Positions 5,462 through 12,581 of a stretch of 21,586 nucleotides of DNA are shown in pieces. Numbering within the stretch: the first letter of the stretch is position 1; each line of letters begins with the position of its first letter. Made by a program: the position numbers and the translations under genes. Source of the DNA: an uncultured Prevotella sp. (GTDB lineage: Bacteria > Bacteroidota > Bacteroidia > Bacteroidales > Bacteroidaceae); contig CAAFRM010000144.1 in NCBI GenBank assembly GCA_900765465.1, positions 1 through 21,586 of the forward strand, in the 5' to 3' direction. Below the pieces are notes generated by a model, which was not told where the DNA came from, did not search any database, and saw only the letters and a list, made by a program, of their open reading frames with translations.

Positions 5462-7252
5462 ATGAAAAGAATATATCCTACACTCAGCATGATACTGTTG
5501 CTTGGCTTGCAAGCAACACCAACCTTTGCGCAGAATGATGACTTCGTGAAGCAGTTCCAGCAGGCAAGACAAGGCATGATGGACGACTACAACAAGTTCC
5601 GCAACACCATACTTACCGACTACGATAAGTACATGCAAGGTGTGTGGAAAGAGTATAAGAAATTTAAGGGAGATATACGCTCGCAGGTTCCTAAGCCAAA
5701 GACTCCACCTACCTATACGGAGCCTAAGCAGCCGGAAAAGCCAGTGACCGTGAAGCCTAAAATGCCGGTGAGTCCGATTGCACCTAAGGTGCGCCCTACC
5801 ATCGACCCTGTGAACAAGCCGAAGCTGCCTGAGGTGAAGCCGGATATTCCAGATATCGACTACACCGGTTCGGGCATCGACATCCCGGAAGGTGGATTGG
5901 GCGACATCAACAAGAAGCCAGACCTTACCAAGGTGCCGGCACTGCCTACCGACCCGCTGGCAAAGGTGCCTACCAGCAAGAAGAATCCGAAGGCACCTAC
6001 CATCCGTCCAGGCGTTGACCCTGTGAACAAGCCGAAGCTGCCGGAGGTGAAGCCGGATATTCCTGACATCGAATACACCGGTTCGGGCATCGAACTCCCG
6101 CTGATGCCAGCCGTATCTGCCATCCCTGTGATGCCGGCACTGCCGCATATCGGACATGTGAAGGTGCCAGTGAGCAAGCAGACCATCGAAGTGGATTACT
6201 ACGGAGAGAACATCCAGTTCCAGAAGGCCATATTGCTGGCTAAGAAGGACATCGCCTCTACCAACGACGTGGTGGCTTACTGGAAAAGCCTGAAGAAATC
6301 AGACCTCAAGGAGGTGACTCAGGCTTTCGCCACCGAATCGCGCAAGATGGGACTCAGCGACTGGGCTTCTGCCATGCTCGTAGAGAAATACATCAACGCC
6401 GTGATGCCGAACGCCAGCCAGAACGAAAAGATTGTGGCGGCACAGTATGTACTGGTGAACTGCGGCTACAACATCCGATTGGGTATGAACGACCACCAGG
6501 TGGCGATGCTCGTGCCTTATGCCGAGCATGTGTTTGAGAAATCATACATCAACATCGACGGCAAGAAGTACTATATCTATCCGAACATCGACGACAGCGG
6601 CGCTTTCCGCACCTGCGACCTGCCTAAGGATGCAGAACTGGGTAAGGACATGGAGCTGAGATTCACCGGAAAGACCGTGATAGGAAACGGCACCAAGCCA
6701 TTCAGCTACGAGGCGGCGGGCATCACCCTGAAGGGCGAAGTGCCTACAGGCATCATGCCGATGCTCGATGAATATCCGGTGATAGATATTCCTACAGTGG
6801 CTTCCAGCGTGGTAGACAAGAAGTTCCGCAACGAAGTGGTGGAGCAGATCCGCACCCAGGTGGCAGGATTGGACGAGCAGGATGCTGCCAACCGAATCCT
6901 GAGATTCATACAGAAGGGTTTCCCATACGCCACTGACGATGAGCAGTTTAAGCGTGAGAAGTACTTCTACTTCGAGGAGACGCTCTATTATCCGCTGTGC
7001 GACTGCGAAGACCGTGCTATCTTCTACGCCTATCTGGTGCACGAGATTCTGGGTCTTGATGTGCATCTCATCCAGTTCCCTGGTCATGAATGTACTGCCG
7101 TGGCTTTCAACCAGCCAGTGGCAAACGGCACCTCTTACGAATACAAGGGCAAGACCTACTACATCTGCGACCCAACCTATATTGGTGCAAGAATAGGTAG
7201 ATGCATGCCAAGTTACGCCAAGGAGTCACCACAGATTGAAGTGTGGTACTAA
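5462..7252 (+). CDS. Exported protein with proline-rich repeat linker and transglutaminase-like domain
   Basis: A 596-residue protein starting at the ATG that gives a clean signal peptide (MKRIYPTLSMILLLGL... TFAQ, cleavage near residue 24). An upstream in-frame ATG at 5375 would put 29 non-signal residues ahead of it and is rejected. Residues ~25-70 are helical and charged. Residues ~75-240 are a P/K/V-rich linker in which an ~28-residue unit (DPVNKPKLPEVKPDIPDI + YTGSGI) occurs twice, 71 codons apart. The C-terminal half is globular and ends in a papain-like transglutaminase core: Cys515 (CDCEDRA), His542 (PGHEC) and Asp570 (CDPTY), spaced as a catalytic triad. It therefore probably acts on protein or peptide bonds in the periplasm or outside. 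It has its own consensus promoter and a long leader, and is probably monocistronic. Substrate unknown. Confidence 0.85.
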   Translation: MKRIYPTLSMILLLGLQATPTFAQNDDFVKQFQQARQGMMDDYNKFRNTILTDYDKYMQGVWKEYKKFKGDIRSQVPKPKTPPTYTEPKQPEKPVTVKPKMPVSPIAPKVRPTIDPVNKPKLPEVKPDIPDIDYTGSGIDIPEGGLGDINKKPDLTKVPALPTDPLAKVPTSKKNPKAPTIRPGVDPVNKPKLPEVKPDIPDIEYTGSGIELPLMPAVSAIPVMPALPHIGHVKVPVSKQTIEVDYYGENIQFQKAILLAKKDIASTNDVVAYWKSLKKSDLKEVTQAFATESRKMGLSDWASAMLVEKYINAVMPNASQNEKIVAAQYVLVNCGYNIRLGMNDHQVAMLVPYAEHVFEKSYINIDGKKYYIYPNIDDSGAFRTCDLPKDAELGKDMELRFTGKTVIGNGTKPFSYEAAGITLKGEVPTGIMPMLDEYPVIDIPTVASSVVDKKFRNEVVEQIRTQVAGLDEQDAANRILRFIQKGFPYATDDEQFKREKYFYFEETLYYPLCDCEDRAIFYAYLVHEILGLDVHLIQFPGHECTAVAFNQPVANGTSYEYKGKTYYICDPTYIGARIGRCMPSYAKESPQIEVWY

Positions 7253-7269
7253 AGAATAAAAATGCAAAA

Positions 7270-7297
7270 GGGTGTGTCATAAGTCCATGGCACACCC
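7270..7297. terminator. Hairpin after the transglutaminase-like gene, at the left edge of the RHS block
   Basis: An 11-bp stem with one G-U pair: GGGTGTGTCAT (7270-7280), 6-base loop, ATGGCACACCC (7287-7297). On the plus strand no T run follows (CCCAAAAAA), while A runs precede it, so its classical terminator polarity is for the minus strand. The sequence closely resembles the reverse complement of the hairpin at 15981-16012. Confidence 0.6.
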
Positions 7298-7336
7298 CCC
7301 AAAAAACTCCTTATCATTAAAAAAAAAGCCAATAAG

Positions 7337-8380
7337 ATGAATTGTAACATCTCATATAATATCGACAATAAATGTATATTTGCAAGACCAAACGCCTTGC
7401 AAATAATCCTCGTGGCTTTGTTCTCTATAAATTATCTTTCCATATTTGCCTACAATAAGACAGAAAGAATAAAAATAGAAAAAATACCAGAGATTCAAAA
7501 AGGAAAAAATTGCATTTGGCATATAACAACACCATCTGACATAAGCAACGTGGATTATATAAAATACCTAGACAAGAATGATACTATTATTGTCTTGGCC
7601 GACAAACAATTGTCTAAGTATATTCGTACAAAAGACGGATTATCCTTAATGACCTCAGAAAATCCTACCACATTCTTAGAATATAGCACAAAAGGATTGC
7701 AGACTATACCCTTTAATCTGCAACTAAACGATTCTGTAGTTTCACCTTATAATGCCGAGGGGGTATATTGCGGAAAATACAGTATGAGTATTTGTGGAAA
7801 TCAGGTTACTAAGGTTATTGGTATGGGGAAAATGATGGTGAATCAAGAAGAAGTAATCGAAAATGTCGTATTGCAGATTCGTGAAAAAAAAGAAAATGTA
7901 TCTATTAATTATCCTCAAAAAAGAGAGCAAGCTCCCATAACAAGAATCGTAAAATCATATATATGGTATGATGCTACAAATTATCATGTCATATTGAATT
8001 ATGAAAATCAGAGGTTCTTTGCAAACAATCTTCTCGTTTCTCAAAACTCAGTTTGCTATAAATATAATAGCAACACTTCTCAAGAAGCTCAAGAAGACGA
8101 GAAAAGCACAAACAATCAAAAAGATCTTCCATTGTTTGAGTATAGTCTGAATGTTACTGCTAAACAGTTAAAAATCAGCTATAGTAGCGCAAAAAGCCAC
8201 GACTTCAGAATTCAAATTTGTGACATTGCAGGAATTGTATACTACAGCAAGAATTATTCCAAACAAAATATACTTCCATCTGGAGAACTTAGTTTTAATT
8301 TATCTCATTTATGCAAAGGTATATATGTAGCCTACATATTTGTCGATGGTCAAGTATATTGTAAATCTTTCAGCCTATGA
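7337..8380 (+). CDS. Exported protein with T9SS-like C-terminal sorting tail, first gene of the RHS operon
   Basis: A 347-residue protein. A hydrophobic stretch (QIILVALFSINYLSIFA, ~22-38) acts as signal peptide or anchor. With the ATG at 7337 the n-region is unusually long (22 residues), and a TATATTTG box lies inside the frame at 7375-7382, so the true start may be further down. The middle is strand-rich and unrecognised. The last ~80 residues (QICDIAGIVYYSK, then FNLSHLCKGIYVAYIF, ending CKSFSL) resemble a type A T9SS sorting domain, with its DxxGrvv ... dLs.l.kGiYvv pattern. The gene overlaps the next by four bases (ATGA), indicating co-expression with the RHS protein. It may be an accessory or surface-display partner; specific function unknown. 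Confidence 0.7.
   Translation: MNCNISYNIDNKCIFARPNALQIILVALFSINYLSIFAYNKTERIKIEKIPEIQKGKNCIWHITTPSDISNVDYIKYLDKNDTIIVLADKQLSKYIRTKDGLSLMTSENPTTFLEYSTKGLQTIPFNLQLNDSVVSPYNAEGVYCGKYSMSICGNQVTKVIGMGKMMVNQEEVIENVVLQIREKKENVSINYPQKREQAPITRIVKSYIWYDATNYHVILNYENQRFFANNLLVSQNSVCYKYNSNTSQEAQEDEKSTNNQKDLPLFEYSLNVTAKQLKISYSSAKSHDFRIQICDIAGIVYYSKNYSKQNILPSGELSFNLSHLCKGIYVAYIFVDGQVYCKSFSL
7375..7382 (+). promoter_or_regulatory. Possible -7 box (TATATTTG) inside the start of the first island gene
   Basis: TATATTTG followed by CA fits the Bacteroidota -7 form. No TTTG is found 19-21 bases upstream, and no other box was seen between 7253 and 7337. In A/T-rich DNA this could be chance. Confidence 0.3.
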
Positions 8381-11300
8381 AATTGACATATAAAAGAATA
8401 GTTCTGTCTGCTCTGCTCATAGTTTTCCGTCTGATAGCCATAGCGCAATCAGCAAACGCCAACTACGTCAAAACAGAAATCTTCACGACACCTTCAGGGA
8501 GTAACAATTGTATAAACATAGATTACTTTGACAAAAAGGGAAGATTAAGCCAAAACCTCAACAATGGCTCGGGTAATGGCAATTATGTGCGTACTTATTA
8601 TGAGTACAACAATAGCGGAATGCTTAACAAGCAGTCCTCTCTCATAGATTCTCAAAATGACTGTTCGTATAAAAACTCCTATAATCTAACCCAGGAGTCA
8701 CGAGACAGTTATGATGAGGACGAGTTCGCATACACAACCCTATCATATGATGGACTAGGCAACTTATCTTCTATTCTTGGCCCTGGTTTTGATTGGTATG
8801 ATGATGACAGATCAGTAAACTACATTTTCTTCCTCAACAAGGCAAACACCATTAAGCACTATACCGTTTCAGAACAGGATGGAATTCTTATAGACAACGG
8901 AGAGTTCTATGAAAAAGACAAACTGACATATCAAACGAGAATTGATGAGGAAGGTCATACAAAAGATGTTTATTTTGATGAGTTGGGAAGAAAAGTGTTG
9001 GAACAGAGTCACGGGAAAGAAGAACATGACACCTATTACGTCTACGACAAACTTAACAGATTACGTTATATCCTAACTCCCCAATATCAAAAGACACCTG
9101 ATGTCTCACTATACTCCTACCAATATTCATATGACGAGAGGAACCGCATAGTTAGCAAAATTCTCCCAGGGGGGATTAAAACACTCTTTGGATACAATTC
9201 TAGCGATAAGCTTGTAATCATGCAAGATGCCATGCTCTGCATGAGAAGCTTGTATAGGGTATTCATGTATGATACCCTAGGAAGACTTTGCATACAAGGA
9301 ACTTGTTCTCAAGACATCCACTTAAACAGCGATAATGTAATTAAGTATGATTCTCATTCTTCAGGAATAGCTCAAACGGGATATGTATGCCAGGAGCCAT
9401 GCGAATTTCAAGATTTCGAGTTGGAGGAAGTTCGATATTATGACAATTATGATTTTTTGGAAAGTTCACTCTTCCAGGATGTTGGCATATCCGGAAAACT
9501 AAAATCAAAAGAACAGGTCTCTGATGGCAACATGACCATCGCGGAAAGCATCACCGCCCAGACCAAAGGTCTCCTGACTGGGCAACTTCAAGTATGCTCA
9601 TCCGGTGAAAAGCTCTACCATGCCCACTATTATGATAATAGAGGAAGACTTGCAGAAAGTATAGGCTCGTATGGAGCAGACAAAAGCCTGCTCATAGCCT
9701 ATGACCTAAACTACACGGGATTGCCAGAGAGGAGTCTAAGTATCCTGAATTACAGGGGTACTACACATACTTTTGCCAGCAAAAACAGTTATCATTCTGC
9801 AACAGGTAAGAGAATAGAGAGCAAACTCTCTATTGATGGACAGCCCTATCAGGTTATATCCAAAACCGTTTATGACAAATTGGGCAGATTGGTGTCACAC
9901 ATACAAGGAAGTGCCAGCACCAACTATAAATATAATACCCGTGGATGGCTGAGAAATATTAAGTCTCCAGGTTTGGATGAGGAACTGATGTACACATACT
10001 ATGATGTGAACGAGGGGTATGAATCTTACAATGGCAATCTCGCAACTGCGGAGTTCACCTTACCAAACAGCAAGGAGAAATATCATGTCGAGTATTATTA
10101 TGATAGACTTGACCGCTTGACAGAGTGTATATATTATACAAATGACAACGGGGAAATAGGGACGGATTGGAAATACGGAGTGAAGATACCATCCTATGAT
10201 CTGAATGGCAACATCAACCAGTTGAAACGTCAAGGGAAAAAAGACGATGGAACCTTTGGACTCGTTGATAATCTGACGCTGAAATATACGGGAAACCAAC
10301 TCAAATCTGTATCGGATTACACTGTAGGCGTCTGTCATAAAGGTAGTACAGATTTCAAGGACGGATACAACTTTGATGTAGAATATGTTTATGATGCGAA
10401 TGGTGCCATGGCAAACGACAAGAATAAAGGTATCGAGCTGTTTGAATATGACCGGCTGAATTTTCCCAAACGTATCTGGATGAAAAATAGGCATCAAGTA
10501 GAATATTGCTATACTCCAAACGGAGGCAAACTGAGGGTTGTACATCATTTACAATCCCCAGCACCTTTTGTTCCCTGTGAGCTTCAATTGTCGGAATCGG
10601 CATCGCAATACACTGTAACCAGCGACACTACCGAATATCTTGGTAATTTCATCTTAAGAAACGGAGTGGTGGACAAAGTCCTTTTTAATGGTGGCTTCGC
10701 ATCCCTCAATGAAGGAATAGCACACTACCATTATTTTACGCAAGACCAACAGGGAAGCGTTAGAGCCGTCTTTGATGAAAAAGGCAAGGTGGAACAATAC
10801 CTTACCTATGATGCCCTAGGCAACATCATCCCGGACCTCAGTTCCAATGTGGATTTTCAACCATACGCATTCAACGGAAAAGAACTGGACAAGACATTTG
10901 GGTTGAACCTGCATGATTTTGGCTTCAGAAACTACGATAGTACCCTTGGGCGATGGACTAGTATGGATCGTAAAAGCGAAGATTATGCCTCTACGACTCC
11001 CTATGCCTTTTGTCTCAACAACTTTGCCAATGGCAAGGATCCTTTTGGACTTGACTACTGGTCTACGTCTGATCCTGATGCGATAAGACGCTTCATGGAA
11101 GGCATTAATGAAGGAAATCCGCCTGCCGATTACTACAAGGATTTCGAGCTTCATGCCAAAGACGCCGATTTTCTTTCAAATCTTACCTACAATGATGAGA
11201 AAGAGGAATATTACGTCAATTTTGGACGAATAGAAAAAGGGGAAGTAACGAGTGTCGGGTTAACTTTTAGAGCCGGAATGGCTTTGGTTGGCAATGCATT

Positions 11301-11748
11301 CCAGACTATCAAAACCTTACAAAACATAAATGTAGGTCTGTTTGGAACTGGAAGTTCCATCAGTCTCCAAAATGAACTGTTTGATGCCGCCACCGCTATG
11401 CAGACTGATAACTCTTATATGAGAATGCATACGAAATCGTATAACGAACTGACGAATCTGAACCTAAAGGCATTCGGAAGTGGGACGAGCAAGTTCATTA
11501 ATGCAAGTAAAATAGCAGGAAAAGTACTAGGATGGGGTGGTGTTTCTATTTCTTTATTAGATTTAGAAGACTATATTCAAAATGGGGGTACCAACTTGAA
11601 TATATATGCAAAAGATATTGCTGATGTAGCCATGGGCATTTTATCTATATACGGAGGTCCTATAGGTTTCGGCATTGGCATTGCATATACTCTGAGTATG
11701 ATGTATTTAGAATCAAGTGGAAACATAAATTTAGAAAGAACATATTGA
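8377..11748 (+). CDS. RHS/YD-repeat protein with DUF6443-like start, RHS core and variable C-terminal tip (candidate polymorphic toxin)
   Basis: A 1123-residue protein with a Sec signal peptide (LSALLIVFRLIAIAQ). Residues ~28-140 (NYVKTEIFTTPSG, YFDKKGRLSQNL) match the DUF6443-type opening of Bacteroidota RHS proteins. YD repeats follow, e.g. YDKLNRLRY, YDERNRIVS, YDTLGRLCI, YDNRGRLAES, YDKLGRLVS, YDRLDRLTE and YDALGNIIP. The conserved RHS core runs to ~893: YAFNGKELDKTFGLNLHDFG, FRNYDSTLGRWTSMD, PYAFCLNNFANGKDPFGL. In characterised RHS/TcC proteins this core is a self-cleaving plug that separates shell from cargo. The remaining ~230 residues are not a family I recognise. They end in two glycine-rich hydrophobic segments (AGKVLGWGGVSISLLDL, ~1047-1063; and ~1082-1110 around ILSIYGGPIGFGIGIAYTL), suggesting a membrane-acting toxin tip. 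The next gene starts one base after the stop. Toxicity is inference. Confidence 0.88.
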   Translation: MKLTYKRIVLSALLIVFRLIAIAQSANANYVKTEIFTTPSGSNNCINIDYFDKKGRLSQNLNNGSGNGNYVRTYYEYNNSGMLNKQSSLIDSQNDCSYKNSYNLTQESRDSYDEDEFAYTTLSYDGLGNLSSILGPGFDWYDDDRSVNYIFFLNKANTIKHYTVSEQDGILIDNGEFYEKDKLTYQTRIDEEGHTKDVYFDELGRKVLEQSHGKEEHDTYYVYDKLNRLRYILTPQYQKTPDVSLYSYQYSYDERNRIVSKILPGGIKTLFGYNSSDKLVIMQDAMLCMRSLYRVFMYDTLGRLCIQGTCSQDIHLNSDNVIKYDSHSSGIAQTGYVCQEPCEFQDFELEEVRYYDNYDFLESSLFQDVGISGKLKSKEQVSDGNMTIAESITAQTKGLLTGQLQVCSSGEKLYHAHYYDNRGRLAESIGSYGADKSLLIAYDLNYTGLPERSLSILNYRGTTHTFASKNSYHSATGKRIESKLSIDGQPYQVISKTVYDKLGRLVSHIQGSASTNYKYNTRGWLRNIKSPGLDEELMYTYYDVNEGYESYNGNLATAEFTLPNSKEKYHVEYYYDRLDRLTECIYYTNDNGEIGTDWKYGVKIPSYDLNGNINQLKRQGKKDDGTFGLVDNLTLKYTGNQLKSVSDYTVGVCHKGSTDFKDGYNFDVEYVYDANGAMANDKNKGIELFEYDRLNFPKRIWMKNRHQVEYCYTPNGGKLRVVHHLQSPAPFVPCELQLSESASQYTVTSDTTEYLGNFILRNGVVDKVLFNGGFASLNEGIAHYHYFTQDQQGSVRAVFDEKGKVEQYLTYDALGNIIPDLSSNVDFQPYAFNGKELDKTFGLNLHDFGFRNYDSTLGRWTSMDRKSEDYASTTPYAFCLNNFANGKDPFGLDYWSTSDPDAIRRFMEGINEGNPPADYYKDFELHAKDADFLSNLTYNDEKEEYYVNFGRIEKGEVTSVGLTFRAGMALVGNAFQTIKTLQNINVGLFGTGSSISLQNELFDAATAMQTDNSYMRMHTKSYNELTNLNLKAFGSGTSKFINASKIAGKVLGWGGVSISLLDLEDYIQNGGTNLNIYAKDIADVAMGILSIYGGPIGFGIGIAYTLSMMYLESSGNINLERTY

Positions 11749-11749
11749 T

Positions 11750-12145
11750 ATGGAATTATTAAAATTAATTTTTTTTAAGATTTACTGTTGGCAAAGAAGA
11801 TTCGGTGGTGGTATATTTGATACCATCATCGGACTTTCTGCATCTTTGACAGCTTTGATGTTTACACTGGCAAATTTAATGGTGTATCTAATCGGAAGAG
11901 AAAACTTACCATCCATCAACGATGATACTTTAATTTTTTCTCTGCTGGCATTCAATGTTTCTATTCCAATTATATTGTCTAGTGTATTATTGCCAAACAG
12001 AAGATATTATAGAATACTCCTGCAAATGCATAGAAAGTACAAGAATAAATATAGATGGCTTGCATTAGTCATCATTGTAGTTCCTGTACTGCTATTCGGT
12101 TTAGCACTTTTGCCAGAAATTATAAGATTAAGACAGTTACAATGA
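11750..12145 (+). CDS. Small multi-pass membrane protein, copy 1 (candidate immunity protein)
   Basis: A 131-residue protein with an amphipathic basic N-terminus (KIYCWQRRFGGG) and three likely transmembrane segments: ~24-49, ~63-80 (FSLLAFNVSIPIILSSVLL) and ~104-123 (LALVIIVVPVLLFGLALL). A strongly basic cytosol-type loop lies between the second and third (NRRYYRILLQMHRKYKNKYR). It starts one base after the RHS stop codon, the classic place of a cognate immunity gene, and a membrane protein would suit a membrane-acting toxin tip. It is a paralogue of the next gene: the N-terminal 33 residues differ at one position, while the segment ~34-62 is divergent. No known family was recognised; the immunity role rests on position, size and topology. 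Confidence 0.75.
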   Translation: MELLKLIFFKIYCWQRRFGGGIFDTIIGLSASLTALMFTLANLMVYLIGRENLPSINDDTLIFSLLAFNVSIPIILSSVLLPNRRYYRILLQMHRKYKNKYRWLALVIIVVPVLLFGLALLPEIIRLRQLQ

Positions 12146-12197
12146 CATAGAAATATAAAGTTAAAACAAACGCATTGATTAGCAAGTACATATTGAT

Positions 12198-12560
12198 ATG
12201 GAATTATTAAAATTAATTTTTTATAAGATTTACTGTTGGCAAAGAAGATTCGGTGGTGGTATATTTGATACTATCATCGGGCTTTCTGCATCTTTATCTA
12301 TTTTGACTGAAACTCTGATAATTTCTATAATGCTATTAGTCGGAAGAGAGAACTTTTCACGCATCAACTTTAATTCATTAGCATTTCATGTCTCTATTCC
12401 AATTATACTAACCATTGTATTATTGCCAAATAGAAGATATTATAGAATACTCCTGCAAATGCATAGAAAGTACAAGAATAAATATAGATGGCTTGCATTA
12501 GTCTTCATTGTTGTTCCTGTACTGCTATTAGGCTTAATCGTTTTATATTCATTGTTATAA
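12198..12560 (+). CDS. Small multi-pass membrane protein, copy 2 (candidate orphan immunity protein)
   Basis: A 120-residue paralogue of the preceding gene. It keeps the same N-terminus (MELLKLIFYKIYCWQRRFGG), the NRRYYRILLQMHRKYKNKYR loop and the last membrane segment (FIVVPVLLLGLIVL). It differs in the first membrane segment and following loop (SILTETLIISIMLLVGREN against TALMFTLANLMVYLIGREN), and lacks three residues there plus the C-terminal tail. The start is preceded by ACATATTGAT, the same sequence that ends the RHS gene and leads into copy 1. If copy 1 neutralises the current tip, this divergent copy may be specific for a lost or related tip. Alternatively it is a simple duplicate adding dosage. 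Confidence 0.72.
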   Translation: MELLKLIFYKIYCWQRRFGGGIFDTIIGLSASLSILTETLIISIMLLVGRENFSRINFNSLAFHVSIPIILTIVLLPNRRYYRILLQMHRKYKNKYRWLALVFIVVPVLLLGLIVLYSLL

Positions 12561-12581
12561 ACTTAAAACAAACGCATTGAT

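Larger units (their letters stand above)
11740..12581 (+). repeat. Tandem duplication covering both small membrane-protein genes
   Basis: Unit A (11740-12179) and unit B (12188-12581) both start ACATATTGATATGGAATTAT and both end TTAAAACAAACGCATTGAT (12161-12179 and 12563-12581). The first ~100 bases and the second half are nearly identical; the middle (~11838-11945 against ~12286-12380) is divergent and differs in length. Eight bases separate the units. Confidence 0.85.

Noticed and set aside
5324..6157. 277-aa minus-strand open frame rich in H, R and L
   Set aside because: It is antisense to the signal peptide and linker of the transglutaminase-like gene; its repetitive composition mirrors the coding repeats.
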